Positions 1 through 12,048 are shown, numbered from the stretch's first letter. The stretch: 64,000 nt of DNA from Eubacterium multiforme (GCF_030813415.1 NZ_JAUSUF010000003.1:184559-248558), one strand, 5' to 3'. Numbers and translations: made by a program. Notes: generated from the letters alone by a model not told the origin.

Positions 1-2
1 CA

Positions 3-503
3 ACAGCAGGTTCAGGAAATCAAGGGATAGCTTGCTCAATGCCAGTTATTGAAACAGCTAAAATATTAGAAAAACCAGAGGAAGAACTTGCAAGAGCATT
101 AGTTATAAGTAATCTGATAACGATACATTTAAAGGAATACATGGGAAGACTTTCTCCACTTTGCGGTGCAAGTATAGCAGGAGCAACAGGTGCTTGTTGT
201 GGTATAACATATTTACTTGGTGGAAATCTTGAAAATATAAAGAGAGCAATAAATAATATGATTTCTGATATTGCAGGAATTATATGTGATGGAGCAAAGA
301 GTACTTGTGCATTAAAGATAGCAACTGCAACAAATGCAGCAATACAATGTGCAACCCTTGCAATGAATGATATATCACCATCATCAAAGGACGGAATAGT
401 ATTTGATGATGCAGAAGAGACAATTAAAAATATTGAAGTATTAGTAAAGGACGGACTAAACAACACTGATAGTACAATATTAAACATAATGCTTAAAAAA
501 TAA
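3..503 (+). CDS. CyuA/UPF0597 (YhaM)-type L-cysteine desulfidase / serine dehydratase-like protein, 3' part only
   Basis: The reading frame is already open at the first base of the window, so only the C-terminal 166 residues or so are seen and the true start lies outside. The visible part carries [31 protein letters not shown] and [10 protein letters not shown], the conserved cysteine- and glycine-rich stretches of the UPF0597 family, which shares the fold of the iron-sulfur L-serine dehydratase alpha domain. Family members such as CyuA release sulfide and pyruvate from cysteine in the cytoplasm. The gene ends just before a strong terminator and looks like the last gene of its transcript. The family is fairly certain; the exact substrate (cysteine or serine) is not decided by the sequence. 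Confidence 0.8.
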   Translation, partial: TAGSGNQGIACSMPVIETAKILEKPEEELARALVISNLITIHLKEYMGRLSPLCGASIAGATGACCGITYLLGGNLENIKRAINNMISDIAGIICDGAKSTCALKIATATNAAIQCATLAMNDISPSSKDGIVFDDAEETIKNIEVLVKDGLNNTDSTILNIMLKK

Positions 504-573
504 ATATATAATAGAAACTCTCTGCGAAATTAATTAGGTCTAAAGGGATATCTAAAATTACCACTTATATTAA

Positions 574-620
574 AACTTAGCAAAGACTAAATTTAAAGTC
601 TTTGCTAGGTTTTATTTTTT
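574..620 (+). terminator. Rho-independent terminator after the CyuA-like gene
   Basis: An inverted repeat with arms CTTAGCAAAGACT and AGTCTTTGCTAGG and a short A/T loop is followed by a run of T. It separates the partial upstream gene from the giant gene that follows. Confidence 0.85.
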
Positions 621-719
621 TGCAATCATTTAGAGATAATTTTAAATATAGGTAATTATTTTTAATCTTTTGGTAAAAACTATTCTTACAAGTAAAACTT
701 TGCAAAGGAGAAGGTTACA

Positions 720-3700
720 TTGAAAAAGAATAATTCATTAGGTTGTAGAAGAGATATCTTTAATGAGCTAAAGCTTAGTTTTATGGAAATAAAAGATACA
801 TATAAATATATTAAAGATTTATCAGATAAAGGTGAAGAGGTAATTTCAGCTGGTCAGTGGCTTTTAGATAATATGTATATTATTGAAAAAGAGTATAAGT
901 CAGTAAAGAAAAATATGCCAAGGGAATATTTTAATAATCTTTTTATAGAGGAAATACAAAATAAAAAATCTCCTAGAATATTTTTATTAGCAAAGAAAAT
1001 GTTAGAGGAAACTAAGGGAAGAGTTAGTGAAGAAAATTCTATTCATTTTATATTAAGAGAAGATGAAAGATTAAATATGGGGGAACTTTGGGCATTTCCA
1101 TTAATGATTAGAATAAATATTATAACAAATATTGCAAATATATCAGAGAAAATAAAGGAATTTTATAAAATCAAAAGAGAAGAAAAGGATAAAATAAAAA
1201 ATAATTCTAAGGAAGTATTATTAGAAGAAAGGATAGATATTCTTATAACTTCCCTTAGAAATATAGACAATATAGATTGGATAAGGTTTTTTAATGAAAC
1301 ATCTATGGTGGAAAAAATACTTTTAAAGGACCCTTCAAAAACCTACGAAAAAATGGATTTTAAATCTAAAGATTATTATCGTCATAAAATAGAGTTAATT
1401 GCAAGAAAAAATCAAATTGATGAAATAGTAATAGCAGAAAAGTTATTATTTTTAGCAAAGATAGAAAAGGAAAATTGTAAAACTGGTTATAAAACTCATA
1501 TAGGATATTATTTAATTGATGATGGAATTAGTAAATTAAATAAGCTGCTAGGTAATGGGATTAAAATAAAAAATAAATTTAGTTCTATAAATTTTTGGCT
1601 TATAAATATATTAGGTACATTTTTAATTATTGATATTGTATTAATTTTAGGTCATTTATTAGGAGCTGAATATAATAGATATCAATATATTTTGGCAGGT
1701 ATAATGTTAATTATTCCAGCAAGTGAAATAGTTGTTACATGTATAAACTGGATAGTAGGAAAGAAGGTTACAATAAGGCATATACCTAAGATAGATTTAA
1801 AAAATGGAATAGAGGAAAATCAAAAGAGTATAGTTATAGTTCCAACAATAATAAATTCAGTAGAAAATGGTAAAGCTCTTGCAGAGAAATTAGAGATAAT
1901 TTATTTATCAAATAAGGATGATAACCTTTATTTTGCAGTACTTGGGGATTTTAAGGATAGTAATGAAAAAGTTAATGATAAAGATAATGAAATAAATAAT
2001 TCAATAATAAAAGAAATTAAAAAATTAAATAATAAGTATAGCAAAGGGGAAAATGAGAAGTTTTTCTTTTTTAATAGAGAGAGAATTTATAATCCAAATG
2101 AAGGTGTATTTATGGGGAGAGAACGAAAAAGGGGAAAAATAATGGAATTTATTGCTCTATTAAAAGGAGATAATAGTAGCCATACATTTAATGTAATAAG
2201 TAGTTCAATAAAAAACATTAAAGATGCAAAATATATAATAACTTTAGATACAGATACTTTAGTTACAAGGGGAGTAATTAAAAAACTTATAGGTGCAATG
2301 TGCCATCCTTTAAATAAAGCAGTATATAAGGATAACAGAGTAAAAAGAGGTTATGGAGTTATGCAACCTAAAATTTCAATATCCTTAGAAAGTAAAAACA
2401 AAAGTAAATTTTCAAAACTATTTGGAGGAGAAGGAGGAGTAGATGGATATTCAATAGCTTATTCAGATACTTATGAAGATTTATTTGGAGAGGGTTCCTT
2501 TACTGGTAAGGGGATAATTGATATAGATATATTTTATAAAGTTTTAAAGGATGAAATTCCAGAAAATAGAGTTTTAAGTCATGATTTGTTAGAAGGCTGC
2601 TATGTTAGAAGTGCATTAGTTACTGACTGCGAATTTATTGATAACTATCCATCTACATATATGGGAAGCTCAAAAAGATTAAGTAGGTGGGTTAGAGGAG
2701 ATTGGCAGCTTATACCTTGGCTTTTTTCTTCAAAGTTATCTACATTATCTAAGTGGAAGATTTTTGATAATTTAAGAAGAAGTTTATTAGCACCTTCTAT
2801 TTTAATAGGACTTGGAGTATCTTTAATTTACTTAAATAGGGGAATTGAAGTAACGGTAATAATATTTTTAGCGTTAATAGTTCCTTTAGTATTTACTGTT
2901 ACAGATTTTGTTGTTACTCCAAAAAATAAATTAATAGGAACTATTAAAAGTATAAGGCAAATTTTCTTTATTATAAGTTTCATTCCATATCAAGCTTATA
3001 ATATGATGGTTTCTATATTTAAAGCTTTGTTTAGATTATTTATTACAAAAAATAATTTATTAGAATGGCAAACTGCTGAAGAAGCTGAAAGATTAGTTAA
3101 AGATACATTAGGATATTATTATATAAAAATGTGGTCATCAGTTTTTATTGGTGGATTATTTATAATTTTAAGCTTCAATTCTTCATTAACATTTGGATTT
3201 TTGATTACTATACTTTCTGTACTTTGGGTACTTTCACCTTTTATAGCTTATAAAATTAGTAAATCTAATAAAGAGAAGACTATTATATTAAATAATTTAG
3301 AAAGAAAATATTTAAGAGAAATAAGCAGAAGAACATGGGCATACTACGAAGATTTTGTAAATGAAGAAAATAACTATTTAGCACCAGATAATTATCAGGA
3401 AAAGCCTTATAAGGGAGTTGCAAATAGAACATCTCCAACAAATATAGGAATGGGATTAATATCCAATATAGTAGCCTATGATTTAGGATATATTTCTTTA
3501 AAAAAAGTAGTAGAGAGAATTGAGCTAATATTAGAAGGAATGAATAAACTGGAAAAGTATGAAGGACATTATTTAAATTGGTATGATACAAAAACTTTAA
3601 AGGCTCTATGGCCAAGATATGTATCAACAGTTGATAGTGGAAATCTATTAGGATATTTGTGGATAGTTAAAGAAACTCTTAATGATTATAAAAAAAATGA

Positions 3701-6700
3701 ATTAATAAGAAAAGAGGAAATTAAGGCTTTAGAAGATATTTATGGAATACTAAATTTAGAATTTAATATTTCAGAAGAGGATTTAGAAGGTCTTACAAAG
3801 GAAAAGTATGTAACTATTCTTAGAAACAAGTTAAAGGAATTAATAGAATTAAAGAATAATAAAGAAGAGAATAGTGAATTTAATTATTGGATAAAAAAAT
3901 TAGAAAATGAAATTGAAAATAAGATAAGTGATATAGATTGCAATTTATATGCAGAAAATAGAATAAACAAAATAATAGATAATATAGAAAACATTATGGA
4001 GGATATGAACTTTAAAATCTTATATAAAAAGGAAAGAGGATTATTTTCTATTGGCTACAATTTAGAAGAAGATTCCCTAGGAAATTCCTATTATGATCTT
4101 TTAGCATCAGAGGCAAGAACAGCCTCCTTTTTATCAATAGCAAGAAATGAAGTGGAAACAAGTCATTGGTTTAAATTAGGGAGAGCTATGACTAATGCCT
4201 TTAGAGGAAAAACTTTAGTTTCTTGGAGTGGAACTATGTTTGAATATTTTATGCCTAATTTAATTATGAAAAGTTATGATAATACATTATTAGATTTAAC
4301 TTATAAATCAGTAATAAAAGCTCAAATGACTTTTGGAAAGAAGAAAAAAGTTCCATGGGGAATATCTGAATCAGCCTTTTATAAATTTGATATTGACAAA
4401 AACTATCAATATAAAGCCTTTGGAATACCAAAGATTGGGCTAAAGAGAGGTCTTGAAGATGAGTTAGTTGTTTCTCCTTATTCAACTTTAATGGTTCTTC
4501 CTTGGAACAAAGACAAATGTATTAAAAATTTAAAATTATTAGAGGAAAAAGGTGCTCTTGGTAGGTATGGTTTTATAGAGGCAATTGATTTTACTCCAAA
4601 TAGGGTAAATAAAATATTAAGTGAAGAAGTAATTTTTGATAGTTATTTAGAAAATAATAGTAATGACTTAAAGGATAATTATAAAAATGATATAAATGAT
4701 GAAAACTTAGATTTAAAAGTTAGTAGAAAAGGTAAAAAGGTACAATGCTATATGGTACATCACCTAGGTATGGGATTTTTAGCATTAGATAATATTTTAA
4801 ATGGACATATTATACAAAAAAGATTTCATAAAATACCAGAAGTTAAGGCTACAGAAATACTTCTTAAAGAAAAAATTCCAAATTACATAACCTTTGAAAG
4901 GGAAGAAGAGTTTAAAAATCAGGGAAATAAACTTGAAAGAGAGAAATTTTCAAAAAGGGTATATAAAGGAGCTTTAAGGGAAAATCCAGAGTTATTACTA
5001 TTATCAAATGGAACATTTTCTACAATGATTACTTTAACAGGTAGTGGATATTCAAAAAGGGAAGATAATTTTCTATATAGATGGAAGGGCGATAGTACAT
5101 CAGATAGTAGTGGATTATTTTTTTATATTAAAAATTTAAATTCTAATGATTATTGGAGTGCAACTTATGAGCCCTGCAAAATAGAAGGTGAAGATTATAA
5201 GGTAGAATTTTCTGTTGATAAGGGTAAGTTTTACAATGGAGAAGGTTCTATAAGTAGTGAAATGGAGATTGTTGTATCTCCAGAAGATGATTTAGATATT
5301 AGAAAATTAACATTAAAAAATAATGGAGAAAAGGGAAGAAGTATAGAAATAACAAGCTATATGGAAATAATATTAAATACCTTTGAGGGAGATGCAGCTC
5401 ATCCAAGTTTTTCAAATCTTTTTATAGAAACTGAATTTGATGATGAAAGTGAAACTTTAATTGGAAAGAGGAGAGCAAGGGTTAAAGATGGGGAAGTTCC
5501 TTATATATTTCATAAAGTAGTAACTAAAGAATCTTTAGAAGGAAAAATAAGTTACGAAACTTCAAGAATTAATTTTATAGGAAGAAACAGAAATTTAAAA
5601 TCTCCAGTGGCAATGGATAATGATAACTCATTAAAAAATACTGTGGGAATAGTTTTAGATCCAATTATGAGTATTCGAGGAAGAGTAAGATTAGAGACAG
5701 GGGAAGAAAAGACAATATATTTTATAACAGGAACAACTGATAATAGGGAAGAGGCAATAAATATTTCAAAGGAATATAGCAATGTAGAAAAATTAGAATC
5801 TTCCTTTAATATGTATAATAAATCAATGCAAGTAGAACTTAGAAATTTTGGAATTAAATCTATTCAAGGAAATATATATCAAAGTTTAGCTTCTTATATA
5901 TTATTTTTAAATAAGGAAAGAAAAAATAGGGAAAAGTACATAAAAAATATAAATAGACATCAAAAGGATTTATGGCCTTATGGAATTTCAGGAGATTTAA
6001 AAATTGGAATGGTTCTAATAAAAAATGATAAAGATATTGATATTGTTAAGTCTATGATAAGGCTACATAGCTATTTAAGAAATAAAGGATTAAAATTTGA
6101 CCTTATAATATACAATGATGAAGAAGTAACTTATGAACAGCCACTTCAAAAAAATATACTTCAATATATTAATCATTTAAGTGGAGAGGATATTCTTAAT
6201 AAAAATGGAGGAATATTTCTTCACAATAAAGCTACAATGGGAGAGGATATAAAAGACTTTTTAATTGGAATTTCTTCGCTTTATGTAGATAGCAGTAATA
6301 GAGATATACTAAATGAAATAAATTCAGAAAATGATTTTATAATAAAACATAAAGAGGCAGAAGAATATAATAAAGTTAATATTGCTCATAATAATATTAA
6401 GAAAATAGAAATTAATGAAGAAGTAAAAGAAAGTGAATATAAATCCTTTGAAAATATAGAAAACTTAAAAAAATCCTTAGATTTATTTAACGGATATGGA
6501 GGTTTTGATAAAGAGGATGGAAGTTATGTAATTATTCTTGATAATTACAAAAATACTCCAGCACCGTGGATAAATATAATTTCAAATGATAACTTTGGTT
6601 TTCATATATCAGAAGTTGGATCAGCTCATACTTGGTGTGAAAATAGTAGAGAAAATAAAATAACACCATGGAGTAATGATTGGATTGAGGATCCATTAGG

Positions 6701-8855
6701 TGAAGTAATATACATTAAAGATAATGAGAGTAAAAATTATTTTTCAATAACTCCAGAACCAGTTAGAGATGAAGGGGCGTATATAATACGTCATGGATTT
6801 GGATATTCTTCCTTTGAACATACTACAAATAATATTAAAAGTAAGATGACAACATTTATACCAAGGGGAGAGAAGATTAAAATCCAAAGAATTATATTAG
6901 AAAATTTAGAAGATAGGGATAGAAAAATATCAGTATATTATTATGCTCAATTAGTTCTTGGAGTTTTAAATTATCAAACTTCTAAATATATAACTACATA
7001 TAATAAAGGTAACTATATTTACGGAGAAAACCCTTACTCTGAATATTTTGGAGATTTAAAAGCTTATTCAACTATACTTGGAGGAGAAGAAATAAGTTTT
7101 ACCTGTGATAGGGGAGAGTTTATTGGTATAGGAGGAAGTATACAAAACCCTAATGGATTAAAAAATAATAAATTAGATGAAAGATTTGGAAGTATATTTG
7201 ATCCTTGCTTAGTATCAAAATGCAATATAACTCTAAAAAGAGGAGAAAAGAAAGAATTAATAATACTTTTAGGAGAGGAAAAATCAGAAGAAAGTATAGA
7301 AAAAATTATAGAAAAATATAGCAATATATCAAAAGCTAATGAAGAATTAGAAAATGTGAAGAATTATTGGAGAGATTTCCTCGGAAATATAAAGGTAAAA
7401 ACAAAAAATAAGTCAATGGATTATTTATTAAATGGATGGCTTTTATATCAAAATTATAGTTGTAGATATTTAGCAAGAACTGCCTTTTATCAATCTGGAG
7501 GAGCATATGGATTTAGAGATCAACTTCAAGATTCAATGTCCCTTGGATTAATTAATCCTAAAATAACAAAGGAACAAATACTTAGAAGTGCTTCAAGACA
7601 ATATTTAGAAGGTGATGTTCAGCACTGGTGGCATCCTATAATAAATAGTGGAATAAGAACAAGATTTTCAGATGATTTATTATGGCTTCCTTATGTTACA
7701 TCAGAGTACATAAAATTTACTGGAGATTATAGTATTTTAAATGAAAAAGCTACTTATTTGGAAGATGAACCTTTAAAAACTGGTGAAGATGAAAGATATA
7801 CAATAGTAAATAAATCTAACATAGAAGGAACTATATACGAACACTGTATAAAAGCAATAGAGAGAAGTTTGAAATTTGGAGAACATAACATTCCATTAAT
7901 GGGAAGTGGAGATTGGAATGATGGAATGAGTACAGTAGGTAATAAGGGAAAGGGAGAAAGTGTATGGCTTGGATGGTTCCTTTATAAAATACTTACAGAT
8001 TTTAATCATATATGTGATTATATGAAAGATGAAGAAAAGAAAAATAAATATTTAGAAATGAAAGAATTTATAAGAGAAAATATTGAAAAAAATGCTTGGG
8101 ATGGTGGCTGGTATAGAAGAGCCTACTTTGATGATGGTACTCCACTTGGCTCAAGGGAAAATGGAGAATGTCAAATAGATTCTTTAGCTCAAAGCTGGTC
8201 ATTAATATCAGAAGGTGGAAAATTAGATAGGGCAAAGGAAGCTATGGAAGCAGTAGAAAAAAATTTAGTAGATGAAGATTTAGCTTTAATAAAATTATTA
8301 TCACCTCCCTTTGAAAAATCAAAGGAAGAACCAGGATATATTAAAGGTTATGTTTCTGGAGTTAGAGAAAATGGAGGTCAGTATACCCATGCAGCAACTT
8401 GGGTAATATTAGCTTTAACTAAACTTAACATGGGTGATAAAGCATTAAAATATTTTGATATGATAAATCCAATAAATCATACAAATACAGAACTAGAATG
8501 TAGAAGATATAAATTAGAACCTTATGTAATGGCAGCAGATGTTTATATAAGAGAGCCTCATGGAGGCAGAGGTGGATGGAGCTGGTATACTGGAACTGCA
8601 GGATGGATGTACAAAGTTGGATTAGAAAATATATTAGGATTTAAACATTACAAAGGAGAAGGATATATAATAGAACCTTGTGTGCCTAAGGACTTTAATG
8701 AATTTGAAATAAATATAAATAATGAAAGAGAAGAATACAATATAAAAGTAAAAAGAGGAGAAGAGAAGAAAATTATTATAAATGAAAAAGAAATTGAAGG
8801 AAATATAATACCTAGAAACTTAGGAAAGGCAAATATAATAGTACATTATATTTAA
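720..8855 (+). CDS. Giant cyclic beta-glucan synthase-like protein (GT84-type transferase plus GH94-type phosphorylase domain)
   Basis: This 2711-residue protein starts at TTG behind AAAGGAGAAGG. The order of parts matches NdvB/Cgs cyclic beta-1,2-glucan synthases (about 2800 residues). A soluble N-terminus leads to two membrane segments near residues 287-345. A GT-A glycosyltransferase follows, with the DTD motif at D510/D512 and an RLSRW motif ending near W657. More membrane segments lie around 680-890. The long C-terminal half holds glucoamylase-like and GH94-like domains, including GDWNDGM at residues 2397-2403, whose second Asp (D2401) sits where GH94 phosphorylases have their catalytic acid. 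In the known enzymes the transferase builds a protein-linked glucan, the phosphorylase-like part trims it and the protein cyclises it. The product in this organism is inferred, not proven. It appears monocistronic and stops 2 bases before a convergent gene. Confidence 0.85.
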   Translation: MKKNNSLGCRRDIFNELKLSFMEIKDTYKYIKDLSDKGEEVISAGQWLLDNMYIIEKEYKSVKKNMPREYFNNLFIEEIQNKKSPRIFLLAKKMLEETKGRVSEENSIHFILREDERLNMGELWAFPLMIRINIITNIANISEKIKEFYKIKREEKDKIKNNSKEVLLEERIDILITSLRNIDNIDWIRFFNETSMVEKILLKDPSKTYEKMDFKSKDYYRHKIELIARKNQIDEIVIAEKLLFLAKIEKENCKTGYKTHIGYYLIDDGISKLNKLLGNGIKIKNKFSSINFWLINILGTFLIIDIVLILGHLLGAEYNRYQYILAGIMLIIPASEIVVTCINWIVGKKVTIRHIPKIDLKNGIEENQKSIVIVPTIINSVENGKALAEKLEIIYLSNKDDNLYFAVLGDFKDSNEKVNDKDNEINNSIIKEIKKLNNKYSKGENEKFFFFNRERIYNPNEGVFMGRERKRGKIMEFIALLKGDNSSHTFNVISSSIKNIKDAKYIITLDTDTLVTRGVIKKLIGAMCHPLNKAVYKDNRVKRGYGVMQPKISISLESKNKSKFSKLFGGEGGVDGYSIAYSDTYEDLFGEGSFTGKGIIDIDIFYKVLKDEIPENRVLSHDLLEGCYVRSALVTDCEFIDNYPSTYMGSSKRLSRWVRGDWQLIPWLFSSKLSTLSKWKIFDNLRRSLLAPSILIGLGVSLIYLNRGIEVTVIIFLALIVPLVFTVTDFVVTPKNKLIGTIKSIRQIFFIISFIPYQAYNMMVSIFKALFRLFITKNNLLEWQTAEEAERLVKDTLGYYYIKMWSSVFIGGLFIILSFNSSLTFGFLITILSVLWVLSPFIAYKISKSNKEKTIILNNLERKYLREISRRTWAYYEDFVNEENNYLAPDNYQEKPYKGVANRTSPTNIGMGLISNIVAYDLGYISLKKVVERIELILEGMNKLEKYEGHYLNWYDTKTLKALWPRYVSTVDSGNLLGYLWIVKETLNDYKKNELIRKEEIKALEDIYGILNLEFNISEEDLEGLTKEKYVTILRNKLKELIELKNNKEENSEFNYWIKKLENEIENKISDIDCNLYAENRINKIIDNIENIMEDMNFKILYKKERGLFSIGYNLEEDSLGNSYYDLLASEARTASFLSIARNEVETSHWFKLGRAMTNAFRGKTLVSWSGTMFEYFMPNLIMKSYDNTLLDLTYKSVIKAQMTFGKKKKVPWGISESAFYKFDIDKNYQYKAFGIPKIGLKRGLEDELVVSPYSTLMVLPWNKDKCIKNLKLLEEKGALGRYGFIEAIDFTPNRVNKILSEEVIFDSYLENNSNDLKDNYKNDINDENLDLKVSRKGKKVQCYMVHHLGMGFLALDNILNGHIIQKRFHKIPEVKATEILLKEKIPNYITFEREEEFKNQGNKLEREKFSKRVYKGALRENPELLLLSNGTFSTMITLTGSGYSKREDNFLYRWKGDSTSDSSGLFFYIKNLNSNDYWSATYEPCKIEGEDYKVEFSVDKGKFYNGEGSISSEMEIVVSPEDDLDIRKLTLKNNGEKGRSIEITSYMEIILNTFEGDAAHPSFSNLFIETEFDDESETLIGKRRARVKDGEVPYIFHKVVTKESLEGKISYETSRINFIGRNRNLKSPVAMDNDNSLKNTVGIVLDPIMSIRGRVRLETGEEKTIYFITGTTDNREEAINISKEYSNVEKLESSFNMYNKSMQVELRNFGIKSIQGNIYQSLASYILFLNKERKNREKYIKNINRHQKDLWPYGISGDLKIGMVLIKNDKDIDIVKSMIRLHSYLRNKGLKFDLIIYNDEEVTYEQPLQKNILQYINHLSGEDILNKNGGIFLHNKATMGEDIKDFLIGISSLYVDSSNRDILNEINSENDFIIKHKEAEEYNKVNIAHNNIKKIEINEEVKESEYKSFENIENLKKSLDLFNGYGGFDKEDGSYVIILDNYKNTPAPWINIISNDNFGFHISEVGSAHTWCENSRENKITPWSNDWIEDPLGEVIYIKDNESKNYFSITPEPVRDEGAYIIRHGFGYSSFEHTTNNIKSKMTTFIPRGEKIKIQRIILENLEDRDRKISVYYYAQLVLGVLNYQTSKYITTYNKGNYIYGENPYSEYFGDLKAYSTILGGEEISFTCDRGEFIGIGGSIQNPNGLKNNKLDERFGSIFDPCLVSKCNITLKRGEKKELIILLGEEKSEESIEKIIEKYSNISKANEELENVKNYWRDFLGNIKVKTKNKSMDYLLNGWLLYQNYSCRYLARTAFYQSGGAYGFRDQLQDSMSLGLINPKITKEQILRSASRQYLEGDVQHWWHPIINSGIRTRFSDDLLWLPYVTSEYIKFTGDYSILNEKATYLEDEPLKTGEDERYTIVNKSNIEGTIYEHCIKAIERSLKFGEHNIPLMGSGDWNDGMSTVGNKGKGESVWLGWFLYKILTDFNHICDYMKDEEKKNKYLEMKEFIRENIEKNAWDGGWYRRAYFDDGTPLGSRENGECQIDSLAQSWSLISEGGKLDRAKEAMEAVEKNLVDEDLALIKLLSPPFEKSKEEPGYIKGYVSGVRENGGQYTHAATWVILALTKLNMGDKALKYFDMINPINHTNTELECRRYKLEPYVMAADVYIREPHGGRGGWSWYTGTAGWMYKVGLENILGFKHYKGEGYIIEPCVPKDFNEFEININNEREEYNIKVKRGEEKKIIINEKEIEGNIIPRNLGKANIIVHYI

Positions 8856-8857
8856 AC

Positions 8858-9376
8858 CTATGAAGTTTTAGTAGTTATGTGAACTTCATATCCTAATTCT
8901 CTTAAGGAATTTTTAACTGAGTCAATATTTCTATTTGGAATATTGACTTTAATTTTTTTCTTCTTATTGTTCATAAAAAAGATTAATTGTGCCCTAGTAT
9001 GAGAAGATACAAAGGCATCATTTTCAATTCTTATACAATTAATATTTTTTGTAGATACAGTTTTAAATATAGTAGATATGTAATTTTCATTTATTAATAC
9101 TATTCCATTGCTGTTAGCAAAGAGAATGGGAATAATATATATAAGTATAGGAAACTTTTCATTTGAAAATATAATGAATATTCCAAAGATGAAATATATA
9201 ATTAATAACAAAAATTCAGATATAAAAAGTATTCTAAAATAATTTTTACTACGAATCTTATAAAAAGAATTTACTATTTTAAAATTTGTTCCTTTAAAAG
9301 TTTTATATGTAATTATAAATAAATAAGCAACATATAAATAAAGAATAAAGAAAATAATAGATAGAATATAGTTCAA
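8858..9376 (-). CDS. Hypothetical membrane protein
   Basis: I do not recognise the family. The first part is hydrophobic, with segments at about residues 2-25, 45-70 and 77-95. The last 70 or so residues are soluble and basic (MNNKKKKIKVNIPNRN). That layout resembles small membrane proteins with a PH-like cytoplasmic tail, but this is only an impression. The longest frame starts at a GTG at 9385 that lies inside the Shine-Dalgarno AAGAGGTGA. A TTG at 9376, about six bases beyond that site, is the better start and gives 172 residues. The stop lies 2 bases from the stop of the convergent giant gene, with no terminator between them. Confidence 0.6.
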   Translation of the reverse strand: MNYILSIIFFILYLYVAYLFIITYKTFKGTNFKIVNSFYKIRSKNYFRILFISEFLLLIIYFIFGIFIIFSNEKFPILIYIIPILFANSNGIVLINENYISTIFKTVSTKNINCIRIENDAFVSSHTRAQLIFFMNNKKKKIKVNIPNRNIDSVKNSLRELGYEVHITTKTS

Positions 9377-9385
9377 AAAAATCAC

Positions 9386-9742
9386 CTCTTAAAAATAATA
9401 TATCAATTTAGTTAATTTTATTATATAAATGTAAAGGAACAATAAATATTCAATAAACAAATAGTTAATATAAATACAAATTTTAAAATTTAAGGAATAA
9501 ATTATAATAAAAAAGCATTATAATTATTAAAAAAGTGTGAACGATAATAATTAAAGGAAGGTTTCTTTAATAAAAATAACTTCATTTTATAAGAAAGTTA
9601 AAAAATATAAAAAACATAGTTAAAAAAATATCAAAGTACAAGTTGATATGATTATAAAATTACTGGAAAATAGCTGGATTTTAAATAAAAAAATGCTTTA
9701 AATATAAAAAAACATTTGATAAATGTTAAATAATTATCTAAA
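9386..9742. other. AT-rich intergenic region upstream of glpP
   Basis: No gene is supported here. The one structure seen is a perfect 7-bp inverted repeat, AACATTT-GAT-AAATGTT, at 9711-9727. It sits 15 bp upstream of the -35 box of the glpP promoter, so it is a possible operator. Confidence 0.5.
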
Positions 9743-9771
9743 TTGACAGAAAAATTTATAGATGTAATAAT
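9743..9771 (+). promoter_or_regulatory. Sigma-A promoter of glpP (TTGACA-17-AATAAT)
   Basis: A perfect -35 hexamer TTGACA at 9743-9748 is separated by 17 bp from AATAAT at 9766-9771, one mismatch from consensus. The predicted transcript start is about 40 bp upstream of the glpP start codon. Confidence 0.75.
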
Positions 9772-9779
9772 AAAATAAA

Positions 9780-9793
9780 AGTAAACATTTACA
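9780..9793 (+). promoter_or_regulatory. cre-like site (possible CcpA operator)
   Basis: The imperfect palindrome AGTAAACATTTACA matches 12 of 14 positions of the degenerate cre consensus TGWAANCGNTNWCA. It lies just downstream of the glpP promoter, where CcpA could block transcription. Glycerol genes are classic targets of catabolite repression in Firmicutes. The central CG of the best cre sites is CA here, so this is a candidate only. Confidence 0.4.
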
Positions 9794-9819
9794 GCAAAAT
9801 GTAATGTGAAGGAGTAAAA

Positions 9820-10377
9820 ATGAACTTTGACGAAATATTAGCAGATAATCCAATTATAGCAGCAGTAACAGACTTTGAAGAGTTAAATAGGGCAATTAAC
9901 TCCGACACACAAGTTATATTTGTCCTTTTTGGAGATATACTTAGTGTTAAGAAAATCAGTAATATAATAAATGACAATAACAAAATAGGAATTGTCCATA
10001 TTGACTTAATTGAAGGTCTAAATCAAAAAGAGGCAGCTGTTAGATATTTAAAACAAGAAACAAAATTTAAGGGAATAATAAGTACAAAGTTTCAAACAAT
10101 AAAAATAGCTAGAGAAGAAGGTCTTATTGCTATTTTAAGAAGTTTTGTATTTGATACATTGTCACTTAATAAAGCAAAGGGACATCTATTATCAGAAATA
10201 GACGCAATTGAAATTTTGCCAGGAATAATACCAAAGGTAATTAAAGAATTATCAATGACTTCAAATAAACCAATTATTTGTGGTGGATTAATAAAAACAA
10301 AGGAAGAGGTTATGGAGGCTTTAAACTCAGGCGCATCATCTGTTTCTACAACAAAAAAAGAAATATGGAATATGTAA
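9820..10377 (+). CDS. glpP: Glycerol uptake operon antiterminator GlpP
   Basis: This 185-residue protein is a full-length GlpP homologue. It is an RNA-binding regulator that, with glycerol-3-phosphate bound, prevents termination in leader RNAs of glycerol genes. Family sequences visible are VHIDLIEGL near residue 67, GIISTKFQTIKIAREEGL near 88, AIEILPGIIPKVI near 129 and CGGLIKTKEEV near 152. The fold is a TIM-like barrel related to GlpQ-type enzymes. An AAGGAG site lies 5 bases before ATG. The gene is directly upstream of glpK, and a terminator-bearing leader that could be its target lies before the dehydrogenase operon at 12.1 kb. Confidence 0.93.
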   Translation: MNFDEILADNPIIAAVTDFEELNRAINSDTQVIFVLFGDILSVKKISNIINDNNKIGIVHIDLIEGLNQKEAAVRYLKQETKFKGIISTKFQTIKIAREEGLIAILRSFVFDTLSLNKAKGHLLSEIDAIEILPGIIPKVIKELSMTSNKPIICGGLIKTKEEVMEALNSGASSVSTTKKEIWNM

Positions 10378-10380
10378 TTT

Positions 10381-10408
10381 ATTCATTAATTAATCGATAG
10401 CGACTTCA
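10381..10408 (-). repeat. 27-bp element, copy 1 (between glpP and glpK)
   Basis: Read on the minus strand this contains GAAGTCGCTATCG followed by a TTAATGAA block. It matches 23 of 27 positions of a second copy at 12274-12303, which lies in the opposite orientation after glpK. The 13-bp core is identical in the two. It is unusually GC-rich for an intergenic stretch here. Function unknown; a protein-binding site is the simplest guess. Confidence 0.6.
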
Positions 10409-10471
10409 TACTTAATTAAGAGTAATAAAAAATATATTCATAAAACAATTAACACAAGTAGGAATTTGTAA

Positions 10472-11989
<1,518 letters not shown>

Positions 11990-12048
11990 TAAAAAGTTTT
12001 ACTTAATAGTTAATAAATTTAAACAATAAAAGTAATTTTTAAAAGTTA

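Noticed and set aside
3283..3627. Minus-strand ORFs inside the giant glucan synthase gene
   Set aside because: They overlap a well-supported coding frame, have no ribosome sites and consist of biased hydrophobic residues typical of antisense AT-rich frames.
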